DNA of 64,000 nucleotides from Pseudomonas fluorescens (GCF_000730425.1 NZ_CP008896.1:5270001-5334000), one strand, 5' to 3'; positions 1 to 9,520 are shown, counted from the stretch's first letter. The notes: generated from the sequence alone by a model not told the origin. Translations and numbers: made by a program.

Positions 1-294
1 GCCGCCGACGTGGCGCCCCTGGACGCGGCGCAGGCCGCACTGGCGACGGAGCTCAAGGCACGGATCATGTCGGAGTACCGCCACCAGTTGGAGGTGTTCA
101 ATGACTCGGCCGAAGCCCAGGCGCTGGCGCTGCAGATGGATCAGTTGGAGCGCAAGTTGCGGCTCAAGGCCCTACGGGCTCAGCGCCTGGAGTTGTACAG
201 CCTGAGCCGTCACCACCAGATTGGTGATGATGTGCTTCGCGAAGTGCTGGCGGACCTGGACATGAGTGAGGCCAACCTAGGGACCCAGAAATAG
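1..294 (+). CDS. Na+/H+ antiporter, C-terminal fragment (5' end outside window)
   Basis: The reading frame is open from the first base to a TAG at 292-294, so only the last 97 residues are present. They form a charged, helical cytoplasmic tail (Glu/Arg/Leu-rich, including LYSLSRHHQIGDD and VLADLDMSEANLG), as found at the C-terminus of CPA1-type sodium/proton antiporters. No membrane segment is visible in this part. In P. aeruginosa a probable sodium/hydrogen antiporter (PA3660) lies beside dapC, and dapC is also the next core gene here, which supports the call. The GTG at position 10 is internal and is not the true start. Confidence 0.7.
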   Translation, partial: AADVAPLDAAQAALATELKARIMSEYRHQLEVFNDSAEAQALALQMDQLERKLRLKALRAQRLELYSLSRHHQIGDDVLREVLADLDMSEANLGTQK

Positions 295-375
295 CCACAC
301 AGGTTGACGCATCCCAGGAAACTTGGGGGGGTACGGCCGTGGGGTGCCTCCTGCTCCCCTTGGGAAAGGCTCCGG

Positions 376-1203
376 TTATTCTTGTGGTGCACCTGCGTGT
401 TTTTCCGCCAAGGCCCACTCATAAGTACCGAACGACCCCTTTAGGTTTTTGGTGAGAAATACACGCCGATCGGATTTATTTTTGGGCGGGTACAGGTTTT
501 CTGCCAAGTATTTGTCGCCTGTTGAGAGTGTGTAGTTTTCGGTGTTGGTTATTCCGTTGGACATATAATTTTCTGGTAGATGGTAGTGCATAATGGATCG
601 ACTATCGTATGGGGTAAGTTTGGTTGAGTCGCCGGCAGGGATTTTTGTAAAGAACTCGTTTGTGCCGAATTTTCCATATTCCATTTCTATTTTTTGGCGG
701 TTATACATTAAGGGGTTATCTGGGTGTCGGTGTTCGTGCTTTATGCCCAAGGCATGACCGAATTCATGTTGTATGATTCTACCGTCCTCCTTGGGGTCGT
801 TGATAAAACTAATCGCCATGGTGTTCCAGCTTGGCTTTTCATTTTTTGCGTCTGTCCCCACCCTGGACCAGCCTCCGCCAAGCCCATCTGGCTTGGTGCC
901 TATTCTGATATCGCCATCTGCAGTGTCGATAAATTCCAGTTTCAGGTTGATATAAGGCTGCCATTTAAGGATGTTTGTTTTGGTTAGTTCTCTTTGTTTG
1001 TCAGACATGTCAATAAGTGAAATTTTTACTGTCGAGTGTTGTGGCCATAAAGATTGCGTGTCAGCAATACCGCGTTTTTTTCTTATTGGAAATGGATCAG
1101 GGAGCTCTATGTTTTTTTGAGTGTCGGCCCGCTGATTGGAGTCGGTATGTTTTGAACTTGAATCGGAGAATGCGAATGGAGTTGAATGAGTATTTACAAT
1201 CAT
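376..1203 (-). CDS. Metzincin (astacin/M12-like) zinc metalloprotease without signal peptide
   Basis: This is a 275-residue protein with the extended zinc signature HEFGHALGIKHEH at residues 146-158. His146, His150 and His156 are the predicted ligands and Glu147 the catalytic base. A SIMHY Met-turn follows at 203-207, with Met205 and the astacin-type Tyr207. The first 60 residues are polar and carry no hydrophobic signal sequence or lipobox, so export, if any, would need a specialised system. The ATG at 1203 is preceded by a GGAG ribosome site. Two sampled 60-base lines were 40% and 47% GC, well below the flanking core genes. It sits between the antiporter and dapC, which adjoin in P. aeruginosa, suggesting acquisition by transfer. 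The substrate cannot be inferred. A secreted effector or toxin role is possible but unproven. Confidence 0.8.
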   Translation of the reverse strand: MIVNTHSTPFAFSDSSSKHTDSNQRADTQKNIELPDPFPIRKKRGIADTQSLWPQHSTVKISLIDMSDKQRELTKTNILKWQPYINLKLEFIDTADGDIRIGTKPDGLGGGWSRVGTDAKNEKPSWNTMAISFINDPKEDGRIIQHEFGHALGIKHEHRHPDNPLMYNRQKIEMEYGKFGTNEFFTKIPAGDSTKLTPYDSRSIMHYHLPENYMSNGITNTENYTLSTGDKYLAENLYPPKNKSDRRVFLTKNLKGSFGTYEWALAEKHAGAPQE

Positions 1204-1256
1204 GGGGGAGCTCCGGCGCCAACGTAAGAGGAAACGAAGGGTTTCTGTAAGACTAA

Positions 1257-1442
1257 TTGCTATTGCAGAGTGGGGATTTGGCGCACATAGTTCCGAGTGT
1301 AAATATTGCTGGGTGTGTGTTGGCTGGATGTGGCTCAGAAGTTCAGTATTGCCCTAACGAGGGTACTAAGCAGCTTGCCGAGGAGGGGATTGTTCGCGGG
1401 ATAAAGGACAGGTTGGTGTGCCGTCCCAAGGCTGGGGTTTAA
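1257..1442 (+). other. Short Cys-containing ORF of uncertain status beside the metzincin gene
   Basis: A 61-codon frame starts with TTG immediately after an in-frame TAA at 1254 and ends with TAA at 1440-1442. It contains four cysteines and a charged centre (EGTKQLAEEGIVRGIKDRL). Its composition resembles the adjacent AT-richer island. No convincing ribosome site precedes it and I do not recognise the sequence. It may be the decayed 3' end of a lost gene or simply non-coding. Confidence 0.15.
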
Positions 1443-1450
1443 GTCTAGGA

Positions 1451-1477
1451 GGGCCGCTCCCATGTGGGAGCGGCCCC
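1451..1477 (-). terminator. Hairpin downstream of dapC
   Basis: A perfect inverted repeat GGGCCGCTCCCA/TGGGAGCGGCCC with a three-base loop lies 6 bases after the dapC stop (minus strand). No long T-run follows on the minus strand. The arm CTCCCATGTGGGAG resembles a REP half-site. It probably ends the map-glnD-dapC transcript. Confidence 0.6.
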
Positions 1478-1482
1478 GGTCA

Positions 1483-2682
1483 TCAACGACGGCGCTGGAT
1501 GAAGTTGCGCATCCGTTCGGCGGCTTCAACGCATTCGGACAACGGTGCAACCAGTGCCAGGCGCACCCGCCCGGCACCTGGATTGAAACCGTCCACTTCC
1601 CGCGACAGGTACGACCCAGGCACCACGGTTACGTGTTCCTGTTCAAACAAATCACGGCAGAACGCAGCGTCGTCCCCCTTCACATTTGGCCATAGATAGA
1701 AGCCGCCATCCGGGTTTTGTACATCCAGCACAGGCTTGAGGATTGCCAGCACGGCAGCGAATTTTTCCCGGTACAGGTCGCGGTTAGCCTGAACATGGGC
1801 TTCGTCCTGCCAGGCAGCAATACTTGCCAGCTGGGTTTGTACCGGCATCGCGCAGCCGTGGTACGTGCGATACAGCAGGAAAGCCTTGAGGAGGTCGGCA
1901 TCACCGGCTACAAACCCGGAACGCAGGCCCGGCAGGTTGGAACGCTTGGACAGGCTGTGGAACACCACGCAGCGCTTGAAGTCCTGGCGACCCAATTCAA
2001 CACAGGCGCTGAGCAGGCCGGGCGGCGGGGTTTGTTCGTCGAAGTACAGCTCGCTGTAGCATTCGTCGGCGGCAATCACGAAGTCGTATTCGTCGGCCAG
2101 GGCGATCAGTTTTTTCAGGGTCGCGACGGGGATCAGCGCGCCGGTCGGGTTGCCGGGGGAGCACAGGAACAGGATCTGGCAGCGTTTCCAGATATCCGGC
2201 GTTACCGCATCGAAGTCCGGATTGAAGCCGTTTTCGTCCAGGCACGGCAGGTAGTGCGGTTTGGCCCCGGCCAGGAAAGCGGCACCTTCGTAGATTTGGT
2301 AGAACGGGTTCGGGCTGACCACCAGGGCGTCGTCACCACGGTTGACCACGGTCTGGGTGAAGGCGAACAGCGCTTCGCGGGTGCCATTGACTGGCAGGAT
2401 ATTGCGTGCCGGATCCAGCCAGCCCTTGGGCACGTTGAAGCGGCGCTCGCACCAGGCACCAATGGCCTCGCGCAATGCGGGAATGCCCAGGGTGGTCGGA
2501 TAGACCGCCATTTGGTCCAGATTGTTGGCCAGAGCCTGGGCGACGAAATCCGGGGATTTGTGCTTGGGCTCTCCGATGGACAGGGCGATCGGGCGTTTGT
2601 CCGGGTTCGGTGTGACACTGCCCAGCAGGGCACGCAGTTTCTCGAACGGGTAGGGCTGCAGTTGGTTCAGGGCATTGTTCAT
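1483..2682 (-). CDS. dapC: N-succinyldiaminopimelate aminotransferase
   Basis: This 399-residue fold-type I PLP aminotransferase converts N-succinyl-2-amino-6-ketopimelate to N-succinyl-LL-diaminopimelate with glutamate, in lysine and peptidoglycan precursor synthesis. The family pattern is clear: LSIGEPKHKSPDF near the N-terminus, NGTREALFAF, the substrate-side CSPGNPTGA, the PLP-binding ADECYSELYF, and the Schiff-base lysine in HSLSKRSNLPGLRSGFVAGD. A longer frame reaches 2739, but the ATG at 2682 starts the conserved MNNALNQLQPYPFEKL and has an AGAGGT ribosome site. It is separated from glnD by a degenerate REP element and is probably cotranscribed with it, as in P. aeruginosa (PA3659). 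Confidence 0.92.
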   Translation of the reverse strand: MNNALNQLQPYPFEKLRALLGSVTPNPDKRPIALSIGEPKHKSPDFVAQALANNLDQMAVYPTTLGIPALREAIGAWCERRFNVPKGWLDPARNILPVNGTREALFAFTQTVVNRGDDALVVSPNPFYQIYEGAAFLAGAKPHYLPCLDENGFNPDFDAVTPDIWKRCQILFLCSPGNPTGALIPVATLKKLIALADEYDFVIAADECYSELYFDEQTPPPGLLSACVELGRQDFKRCVVFHSLSKRSNLPGLRSGFVAGDADLLKAFLLYRTYHGCAMPVQTQLASIAAWQDEAHVQANRDLYREKFAAVLAILKPVLDVQNPDGGFYLWPNVKGDDAAFCRDLFEQEHVTVVPGSYLSREVDGFNPGAGRVRLALVAPLSECVEAAERMRNFIQRRR

Positions 2683-2710
2683 GGAGACCTCTATCGTTGA
2701 GCGCGGCCCC

Positions 2711-2797
2711 TGTAGGAGCTGGCTTGCCTGCGATTGCATCGCCTTGGTGTACCAGATACACCGCGGAGCCTACATCGCAGGCACGCCAGCGCCTACA
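2711..2797. repeat. Degenerate REP pair (dapC/glnD spacer)
   Basis: The left arm TGTAGGAGCTGGCTTGCCTG and the right arm (GCAGGCACGCCAGCGCCTACA in part) are imperfect inverted copies of the local REP consensus, about 50 bases apart. It fills the spacer between dapC and glnD and has drifted more than the other copies in the window. Confidence 0.65.
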
Positions 2798-2830
2798 AAG
2801 GATCGCGTCCACAGGGAAATAAAATTCAAC

Positions 2831-5533
2831 TCAAAGGGTTAGTCGGGACAGTTCAGCCCCCGGTTCCTGGTTCACACTCAATTGCGCGACGATAGCGTCC
2901 TGCAAGCGGCGGCACAGTTCCGGGTCGGACAGCGGCTGGTTATCGGCATCGGTAATAAAGAACACGTCTTCGACCCGCTCGCCCAGGGTGGCAATCTTGG
3001 CGTTCTGCAATGACAGGTCGAACTCCAGGAAAATTCCGCCGATCCGTGCCAGCAGCCCCGGTCGATCCGGTGCGCTGAGTTCCAGCACGGTCACTGGGCG
3101 CTGGGCATCGTTGTGGATCGTCACCTGGGGCGCAAAGGCGAAGTGCTTGAGCTGGCGCGGTACCCGGCGCTGAATGATGGTCGGGTAGTCGTCGGGGTTG
3201 CGCAGGGCTTCAGTCAGGCCTTCGCGGATCTTTTTCACCCGCTCGGGGTTATCGCCGATGGATTCGCCTTCGGTGTCGAGCACGATATAGGTGTCGAGGG
3301 TGAACTGGCTGCTGGAGGTAATGACCCGCGCGTCATGAATGTTGAGGTTGAGCTGGTCCATCGCGGCCACGGTCACGGCAAAGAAGTCATGCTGGTCCGG
3401 GGCGTAGATAAAGATCTGCGTGCCGCCTTCGAATTCGCGCTGGGTGGTTTCCTTGATCAGCACCAGCGGGCCGCCGTCGGCCGGTTGCTGGAGGATCGCA
3501 TCGGTGTGCCAGGCCACGTCGCCGGCGGTGTGGCGCAGGAAATAGTCGTCGCCCAGCTGCGACCAGAGTTGCTCCACATCGTCCGGGTCGTTGCCGCCGC
3601 GCACGAGGATGTCCAGGGCCGCGCTTTGGGTACGGCGGATCTGTTCTTCACGGTCCACCGGGTTTTCCAGGCCGCGGCGCAGCGCACGCTTGGTCTCGGT
3701 GTAGAGCTGGCGCAACAGGCTGGCGCGCCACGAGTTCCATAACGTCGGGTTGGTGGCGTTGATGTCGGAGACGGTCAGTACGTATAGGTAGTCGAGACGG
3801 GTTTCGTCGCCGACGATCTGCGCAAAGTCATGGATCACCTGCGGGTCGGACAGGTCCTTGCGCTGGGCGGTGGTGGACATCACCAGGTGATTCTGCACCA
3901 GCCAGACGATCAGGCGGCTGTCCCACTGCGGCAACTGGTGGCGCTGGCAGAAGGCTTCGGCATCCACTGCGCCGATTTCCGAGTGATCGCCGTGCCGGCC
4001 CTTGCCGATATCGTGGTACAGGCCGGCCAGGTAGATCAGCTCAGGCTTGGGCAACTTGGCCATGAGCTTGCTGGCTAGCGGGAATTTCTCTGACACCTGG
4101 GTGTATTGCAGCTTACGCAGGTGTTTGATCAGGTTCAGGGTGTGGGCGTCGACCGTATAGATGTGGAACAGGTCGTGTTGCATCTGCCCGACGATAAAGC
4201 CGAACTCCGGCAGATAGCGTCCGAGGATGCCGTAGCGGTTCATGCGGCGCAGGTTGCGGTGGATGCCGATCTTGCACTTGAACAGCTCGATAAACAGGCT
4301 GGTATTGCGGATGTCGTGGCGGAACTCGTCGTCGATCAGGTGACGGTTCTCCCGCAGCAAACGAATGGTGTCGGCACGTACGCCCTTGATTTCCGGCTGC
4401 TGGGCCATCAGTACGAAGATTTCCAGCATGGCAAACGGCGTGCGCTTGAACACGTAGTCGTTGCGCGCCTCGATATAGCCGTCGTGCAGTTGGAAGCGTG
4501 CGTTGATCGGTTGCGGTGGCGCCTCGTCTTCCGGGGCCAGGATCACTTCTTCAAAATGCTGGATGATCAAGTCGCTGAGCTGGGCGATGCTCATGACCAC
4601 CCGGTAGTACTGCTGCATGAAGCTTTCGATGCTGGTCTTCGCGTCTTCACCCTCGAAGCCCAGCAGGGTGGCGATGGAGCGTTGGTGGTCGAACAGCAGG
4701 CGGTCTTCGGAGCGTCCGGCCAGCATGTGCAGGGCGTAGCGTACTTTCCACAAGAATTCCTGGGACGAGGCCAGCAGGGCGTTTTCGCTCTCCACCAGAA
4801 AACCTTCGCCGGCCAGGGCCCGCAGGTTCAGGGTGCCGTACTGGCGACGGGCGACCCACAAAATGGTCTGGATGTCCCGCAGCCCGCCAGGCGAACCTTT
4901 GACGTTGGGTTCCAGGTTGTACTCGGTGTCGTTGTACTTGTGATGCCGGGCTTTCTGCTCGGCGCGCTTGGCCAGGAAGAATTCCTTGCTCGGCCACATA
5001 TGCGCGGTGCTGGTGACTTCCAGCATGCGTTGGCGCAGGCGCTCGGGGCCGCAGATCGTGCGGCTTTCCATCAGGTTGGTGACCACGGTCAGGTCGGCGC
5101 GGGCCTCTTCGGCGCATTCGTCTACCGAGCGCACGCTCTGGCCGACTTCCAGGCCGATGTCCCACAACAGCGTCAGAAAACGTTCAATGGAGTCGCGGAA
5201 AATCTCATGGTCGGCGCTGTCCAGCAGGATCAGCAGGTCGATATCGGAGTAGGGGTGCAGTTCGCCCCGGCCATAGCCGCCGACGGCCACCAGGGCAATA
5301 TCGGCGTCCTCGCTCCAATCGAACTGTTCCCAGGCCTTTTTCAGGATGTTATCGACGAACCAGGCACGATCCTCGATCAACCGGCGAATCTCCCGGCCGC
5401 TGCGAAAACGCTCGTCGAGCACCTCGCGGGCCTGGCGGATGGCCTTTTTGAAGGCGGCAATCGGGCTGGCCTTCAGCGCCAGTTCCGCCTGGAACTGGCC
5501 ACGGTCGAAGAGTTCGGGATCCACCTGGGGCAT
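2831..5533 (-). CDS. glnD: Bifunctional PII uridylyltransferase / uridylyl-removing enzyme
   Basis: This 900-residue nitrogen sensor adds UMP to PII proteins under nitrogen limitation and removes it when glutamine is high. The nucleotidyltransferase motif [16 protein letters not shown] lies at residues 85-100. The HD hydrolase motif ([15 protein letters not shown]) is near residue 505. Two C-terminal ACT domains lie near residues 705 and 815-900; the second begins [17 protein letters not shown]. Length and domain order are those of full-length GlnD. It lies 67 bases downstream of map and upstream of dapC on the same strand, the usual Pseudomonas order. All catalytic motifs are intact. Confidence 0.97.
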   Translation of the reverse strand: MPQVDPELFDRGQFQAELALKASPIAAFKKAIRQAREVLDERFRSGREIRRLIEDRAWFVDNILKKAWEQFDWSEDADIALVAVGGYGRGELHPYSDIDLLILLDSADHEIFRDSIERFLTLLWDIGLEVGQSVRSVDECAEEARADLTVVTNLMESRTICGPERLRQRMLEVTSTAHMWPSKEFFLAKRAEQKARHHKYNDTEYNLEPNVKGSPGGLRDIQTILWVARRQYGTLNLRALAGEGFLVESENALLASSQEFLWKVRYALHMLAGRSEDRLLFDHQRSIATLLGFEGEDAKTSIESFMQQYYRVVMSIAQLSDLIIQHFEEVILAPEDEAPPQPINARFQLHDGYIEARNDYVFKRTPFAMLEIFVLMAQQPEIKGVRADTIRLLRENRHLIDDEFRHDIRNTSLFIELFKCKIGIHRNLRRMNRYGILGRYLPEFGFIVGQMQHDLFHIYTVDAHTLNLIKHLRKLQYTQVSEKFPLASKLMAKLPKPELIYLAGLYHDIGKGRHGDHSEIGAVDAEAFCQRHQLPQWDSRLIVWLVQNHLVMSTTAQRKDLSDPQVIHDFAQIVGDETRLDYLYVLTVSDINATNPTLWNSWRASLLRQLYTETKRALRRGLENPVDREEQIRRTQSAALDILVRGGNDPDDVEQLWSQLGDDYFLRHTAGDVAWHTDAILQQPADGGPLVLIKETTQREFEGGTQIFIYAPDQHDFFAVTVAAMDQLNLNIHDARVITSSSQFTLDTYIVLDTEGESIGDNPERVKKIREGLTEALRNPDDYPTIIQRRVPRQLKHFAFAPQVTIHNDAQRPVTVLELSAPDRPGLLARIGGIFLEFDLSLQNAKIATLGERVEDVFFITDADNQPLSDPELCRRLQDAIVAQLSVNQEPGAELSRLTL

Positions 5534-5600
5534 CGATCGGCTTTCCTTTCTATCTATGTGTAGGTCACAACGTTGCTATCTGGAAAGCCCGCTGCAAGCA

Positions 5601-6383
5601 TCAGGCCGAAACGCGGGGAATCGTGTCATCGGCACGCAGGGTGAAGATCTCGTAGCCCGTCTCGGTGACCAGCAGGGTGTGTTCCCACTGTGCCGAGAGC
5701 TTGCGGTCTTTGGTGATGGCGGTCCAGCCGTCGCCCAGCACCTTGGTGTCGGCCTTGCCCTGGTTGATCATCGGTTCGATGGTAAAGGTCATGCCCGCCT
5801 TGAGTTCCATGCCGGTGCCTGCACGGCCGTAGTGCAGGATCTGCGGCTCTTCGTGGAACACCTTGCCGATACCGTGGCCGCAGAATTCACGGACGACCGA
5901 GAAACCGTTCTTTTCAGCGTGCTTCTGGATCACTTCGCCGATGTCGCCCAGGCGGCAGCCGGGCTTGACCAGTTCAATCGCCTTGTACATGCATTCCTGG
6001 GTGACCTGGGACAGGCGCTCGGCCCAGACCGGGACGTTGCCGACGTGGAACATGCGGCTGGTGTCGCCGTGATAGCCGTCCTTGATCACGGTGACGTCGA
6101 TGTTCAGGGTGTCGCCGTCCTTGAGTGGCTTGTCGCCCGGAATGCCGTGGCAGACCACGTGGTTGATCGAGGTGCAGATCGACTTGGGGAAGCCTTTGTA
6201 GTTCAGCGGTGCGGGGATAGCTTTTTGCACATCGACGATATAGTCATGGCAGATGCGGTCCAGGGCTTCAGTGGTGATGCCCGGCTTGACGTGTTCGGCA
6301 ATCATTTCCAGCACGTCGGCCGCCAGTTTGCCGGCAACGCGCATGCCTGCGATATCTTCGGCGGTTTTCAGGGTAACGGTCAT
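5601..6383 (-). CDS. map: Methionine aminopeptidase, type I
   Basis: This 260-residue metalloenzyme removes the N-terminal methionine from nascent proteins in the cytoplasm. The pita-bread metal site is visible: the His in NHVVCHGIPG, two Asp in NIDVTVIKDGYHGDTSRM, the His in EFCGHGIGKVFHEEP, the Glu in FTIEPMINQG and the Glu in QWEHTLLVT. There is no N-terminal extension, so it is type Ia. It is divergent from rpsB across a 386-base regulatory gap and is the first gene of the map-glnD-dapC unit. The pairing with rpsB is conserved in many proteobacteria. Confidence 0.97.
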   Translation of the reverse strand: MTVTLKTAEDIAGMRVAGKLAADVLEMIAEHVKPGITTEALDRICHDYIVDVQKAIPAPLNYKGFPKSICTSINHVVCHGIPGDKPLKDGDTLNIDVTVIKDGYHGDTSRMFHVGNVPVWAERLSQVTQECMYKAIELVKPGCRLGDIGEVIQKHAEKNGFSVVREFCGHGIGKVFHEEPQILHYGRAGTGMELKAGMTFTIEPMINQGKADTKVLGDGWTAITKDRKLSAQWEHTLLVTETGYEIFTLRADDTIPRVSA

Positions 6384-6600
6384 ACAGGCTCTCTCTAGCG
6401 CGACGCGCTGAAATCAATACGGTTTACGGGCGTGCGACAAAAAGGTGCGGCACTCGCACAAGCCCAAAAAACGCGATTCTAGCAGACGCAAGGTGCAAAC
6501 CATGAGTGTCTGGCTATCGCTTCTCTCTATAAGGTGTGGGTATTTTCACCCGATTCAATGGCTTGGCTGGCGGTGGCGGGAAGCAAATGCGATTGCGGGT

Positions 6601-6628
6601 TTCGTTTTTGTCGTTGCTATGGTATAAA
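6601..6628 (+). promoter_or_regulatory. Putative rpsB promoter
   Basis: A strong -10-like TATAAA lies at 6623-6628. A weak -35 candidate (TTCGTT, 6601-6606) lies 16 bases upstream. The -35 assignment is uncertain. Confidence 0.45.
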
Positions 6629-6634
6629 ATGCGC

Positions 6635-6769
6635 CGCTTTCCGGGGATACCCCGCAAAGCTTAAATCCACACACGTGTCGACACGATGACCTGGGTGCCG
6701 GAGGCCTTGAAGCCACTGGTTGGTCATTGGGATACGTGGAGGCCAAACCCGACTTATTAAGGAACTATC
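6635..6769 (+). promoter_or_regulatory. Putative rpsB mRNA leader (S2 autoregulation)
   Basis: About 130 bases of untranslated leader lie between the -10 box and the rpsB ATG, with a ribosome site in TTAAGGAACTATC. In gammaproteobacteria S2 represses its own mRNA through a structured leader. The length and position fit, and the segment CTGGGTGCCGGAGGCC could take part in such a fold. The structure itself was not computed. Confidence 0.35.
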
Positions 6770-7510
6770 ATGTCCCAAGTCAACATGCGCGATATGCTGA
6801 AGGCCGGTGTGCACTTCGGTCACCAGACCCGTTACTGGAACCCGAAAATGGGCAAGTACATTTTCGGCGCGCGTAACAAGATCCACATTATCAACCTTGA
6901 AAAAACCCTGCCAATGTTCAACGAAGCTCTGACTTTCGTAGAGCGCCTGGCCCAGGGCAAAAACAAGATTCTGTTCGTCGGCACCAAGCGTTCCGCTGGC
7001 AAGATCGTTGCTGAAGAAGCAGCACGTTGCGGTTCGCCGTACGTCGATCACCGCTGGTTGGGCGGCATGCTGACCAACTTCAAAACCATCCGTGCTTCGA
7101 TCAAGCGTCTGCGTGACCTTGAAGTGCAAGCCGAAGACGGTACGTTCGCCAAGCTGACCAAGAAAGAAGCGCTGATGCGCTCCCGTGACCTGGAAAAGCT
7201 CGATCGTTCCCTGGGTGGTATCAAGGACATGGGCGGTCTGCCTGACGCACTGTTCGTTATCGACGTTGATCACGAGCGCATCGCGATCACCGAAGCCAAC
7301 AAGCTGGGTATCCCGGTTATCGGCGTAGTCGATACCAACAGCAGCCCGGAAGGCGTTGACTACATCATCCCAGGCAACGATGACGCAATCCGCGCTATCC
7401 AGCTGTACATGGGTTCGATGGCTGACGCTGTAATCCGTGGTCGCAACAATGTTGGCGGCGGCACCGTAGAGTTCGCTGCTGAAGAAGCACCGGTCGCTGC
7501 AGCTGAGTAA
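6770..7510 (+). CDS. rpsB: 30S ribosomal protein S2
   Basis: This 246-residue ribosomal protein binds between head and body of the small subunit and helps recruit S1. Conserved family stretches include [32 protein letters not shown] and [14 protein letters not shown]. The acidic, Ala-rich C-terminal tail is usual for Pseudomonas. The ATG has an AAGGA ribosome site. It heads the rpsB-tsf-pyrH-frr cluster and is separated from tsf by an intrinsic hairpin that probably lowers read-through. Confidence 0.98.
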   Translation: MSQVNMRDMLKAGVHFGHQTRYWNPKMGKYIFGARNKIHIINLEKTLPMFNEALTFVERLAQGKNKILFVGTKRSAGKIVAEEAARCGSPYVDHRWLGGMLTNFKTIRASIKRLRDLEVQAEDGTFAKLTKKEALMRSRDLEKLDRSLGGIKDMGGLPDALFVIDVDHERIAITEANKLGIPVIGVVDTNSSPEGVDYIIPGNDDAIRAIQLYMGSMADAVIRGRNNVGGGTVEFAAEEAPVAAAE

Positions 7511-7536
7511 TTGACGCCCTGGCGTTGACTCAGTAA

Positions 7537-7565
7537 GCAAAAAGGGGGCTTGGCCCCCTTTTTGC
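7537..7565 (+). terminator. Intrinsic terminator/attenuator between rpsB and tsf
   Basis: A strong stem, AAAAAGGGGGC/GCCCCCTTTTT with a short loop, ends in a T-tract 27 bases after the rpsB stop. Because rpsB and tsf usually share a transcript, it may act as a partial terminator that sets the S2 to EF-Ts ratio. Confidence 0.8.
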
Positions 7566-7703
7566 CACCTCGAAAACCATTTGTGAGCGGCACAGCTACA
7601 GCATCTGTAACGTGCAGCGGTTAACAAAGGTGGTTCGGGAAGAATTGAACGCCCGTACAAGTCGGGTGGAATGGTTGAAAACCTATCCAAGAGGAATTTG
7701 AAA

Positions 7704-8567
7704 ATGGCAGCAATTACTGCAGCGTTGGTTAAAGAACTGCGTGAGCGTACTGGCGAAGGCATGATGGATTGCAAGAAAGCCCTGGAAAAGGCTGACGGCG
7801 ACATCGAAAAAGCCATTGATGACATGCGTGCTTCGGGCGCGATCAAGGCTGCCAAGAAAGCAGGCAACGTCGCTGCTGAAGGCGCTATCGCTCTGAAAGA
7901 AGACGGCAAGTCCGCCGTTCTGCTGGAAGTGAACTCGCAGACCGACTTCCTGGCCCTGCAGGACGACTTCAAGGCATTTGTTGCTGCTAGCGTTGAAAAA
8001 GCGTTCGCCGAAAAACTGACTGACGCCGCTCCCCTGATCGCGGCTCAAGAAGCGGATCGTCTGGTACTGGTCGGCAAGGTTGGCGAAAACGTCAACATCC
8101 GTCGCCTGGTGCGCGTCGAGGGTGACGTTGTGGGTGGTTACCTGCACGGCAACAAGATCGGTGTTGCAGTTGTCCTCAAGGGCGGCAACGTTGAGTTGGC
8201 CAAAGACATCGCTATGCACGTAGCGGCCAGCAACCCTGAGTTCCTGCTGCCTTCGGAAGTTTCTGCCGAAGCGATCGAGCGCGAAAAGGCTGTGTTCCTG
8301 CAGCTAAACGAAGAAAAAATCAAAGGCAAGCCAGAAAACATTGTTGAGAACATGGTCAAGGGCCGTATCAGCAAGTTCCTGGCCGAAGCAAGCCTGGTTG
8401 AGCAGGCGTTCGTCAAGAACCCTGAAATCAAGGTTGGCGAACTGGCCAAGAAAGCCGGTGCTGAAATCGTTTCCTTCACCTACTTCAAAGTAGGCGACGG
8501 CATCGAGAAGCCGGTCGACAACTTCGCTGAAGAAGTTGCTGCCCAGCTGGCTGCCGCCAAGCAATAA
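7704..8567 (+). CDS. tsf: Translation elongation factor Ts
   Basis: This 287-residue protein is the guanine-nucleotide exchange factor for EF-Tu. The N-terminal UBA-like domain begins ITAALVKELRERTGEGMMDC. The core carries the conserved QTDFLALQDDF and VAASNPEFLLPSEV segments. The frame extends upstream to 7671, but the ATG at 7704 begins the conserved MAAITAALV and follows an AAGAGGAATTTG ribosome site. It follows rpsB after a 190-base spacer with a terminator hairpin. Confidence 0.97.
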   Translation: MAAITAALVKELRERTGEGMMDCKKALEKADGDIEKAIDDMRASGAIKAAKKAGNVAAEGAIALKEDGKSAVLLEVNSQTDFLALQDDFKAFVAASVEKAFAEKLTDAAPLIAAQEADRLVLVGKVGENVNIRRLVRVEGDVVGGYLHGNKIGVAVVLKGGNVELAKDIAMHVAASNPEFLLPSEVSAEAIEREKAVFLQLNEEKIKGKPENIVENMVKGRISKFLAEASLVEQAFVKNPEIKVGELAKKAGAEIVSFTYFKVGDGIEKPVDNFAEEVAAQLAAAKQ

Positions 8568-8588
8568 GACAGTTTTCAACTGTCGCCC

Positions 8589-8624
8589 AAGAGAGGCTGC
8601 CCGCTCACGCGCGCAGCCTCTTTT
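8589..8624 (+). terminator. Intrinsic terminator after tsf
   Basis: AGAGGCTGC and GCAGCCTCT form a nine-base stem followed by a T-run (TTTT), 20 bases after the tsf stop. It would separate the rpsB-tsf unit from pyrH. Confidence 0.8.
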
Positions 8625-8776
8625 CAAATGGGATGCACAATTTTATTTGGCTTCCCTTTGGAACTGGCTTACAAAGCCGTGTTCCGATGGCGCTGTGACA
8701 GCGTCCAGCTAGAGTGAACGCAAGCCGTAAACGGCTCGCCAAGAATTTTTAAAATACGCCGCAGGAGAGATTCGCA

Positions 8777-9520
8777 ATGGCTCAGCAGGGCAGTGGTTAT
8801 CAGGCTCGCTATAAACGCATTCTACTCAAGCTTAGCGGCGAGGCCCTGATGGGCTCGGAAGAGTTCGGGATCGATCCCAAGGTGCTTGACCGCATGGCAC
8901 TGGAAGTCGGCCAGTTGGTTGGTATCGGCGTCCAGGTCGGCCTGGTGATTGGTGGTGGCAACCTGTTCCGTGGCGCCGCGCTCAGTGCTGCCGGCATGGA
9001 CCGGGTCACCGGCGATCACATGGGGATGCTGGCCACTGTGATGAATGCCCTGGCCATGCGCGACGCCCTGGAGCGTGCCAATATCTCGGCTATCGTGATG
9101 TCGGCCATTTCCATGGTGGGTGTGACCGACCACTATGACCGTCGCAAAGCCATGCGCCACCTGAATGCCAAAGAGGTGGTGATCTTTGCCGCCGGTACCG
9201 GCAACCCGTTCTTTACCACCGACTCGGCTGCCTGCCTGCGTGCCATCGAAATCGATGCTGACGTAGTGCTCAAGGCCACCAAGGTTGATGGCGTCTACAC
9301 TGCCGATCCATTCAAGGACCCGCATGCCGAGAAGTTCGATCATCTGACTTATGATGAAGTGCTGGATCGCAAGCTGGGTGTGATGGACCTGACGGCAATC
9401 TGCCTGTGCCGCGACCACAAGATGCCGCTGCGCGTATTTAACATGAACAAGCCCGGCGCCCTGCTGAATATCGTACACGGCGGCGCAGAAGGGACTCTGA
9501 TCGAGGAAGGCGAACAATGA
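8777..9520 (+). CDS. pyrH: UMP kinase
   Basis: This 247-residue amino-acid-kinase-fold enzyme phosphorylates UMP to UDP in pyrimidine nucleotide synthesis. Visible family motifs are [12 protein letters not shown] near the N-terminus, [10 protein letters not shown], and [21 protein letters not shown] residues ([17 protein letters not shown] here). A GGAGAG ribosome site precedes the ATG. The stop overlaps the frr start by four bases (ATGA), indicating translational coupling. Upstream is a 209-base gap with the tsf terminator, so pyrH-frr probably has its own promoter. Confidence 0.97.
   Translation: MAQQGSGYQARYKRILLKLSGEALMGSEEFGIDPKVLDRMALEVGQLVGIGVQVGLVIGGGNLFRGAALSAAGMDRVTGDHMGMLATVMNALAMRDALERANISAIVMSAISMVGVTDHYDRRKAMRHLNAKEVVIFAAGTGNPFFTTDSAACLRAIEIDADVVLKATKVDGVYTADPFKDPHAEKFDHLTYDEVLDRKLGVMDLTAICLCRDHKMPLRVFNMNKPGALLNIVHGGAEGTLIEEGEQ

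Larger units (their letters stand above)
6384..6769. other. Divergent map/rpsB intergenic region
   Basis: These 386 bases contain no convincing coding frame. The first part must hold the map promoter (minus strand). The part from about 6590 carries a putative rpsB promoter and the S2 leader. A small 6445-6627 reading frame on the plus strand shows no family features or ribosome site and is dismissed. Confidence 0.7.

Noticed and set aside
4106..5563. A 485-codon open frame on the plus strand opposite glnD
   Set aside because: It is fully antisense to a gene with all expected domains, and its protein is biased in Val/Gln/His/Asp, as expected for the complement of GC-rich Pseudomonas codons.
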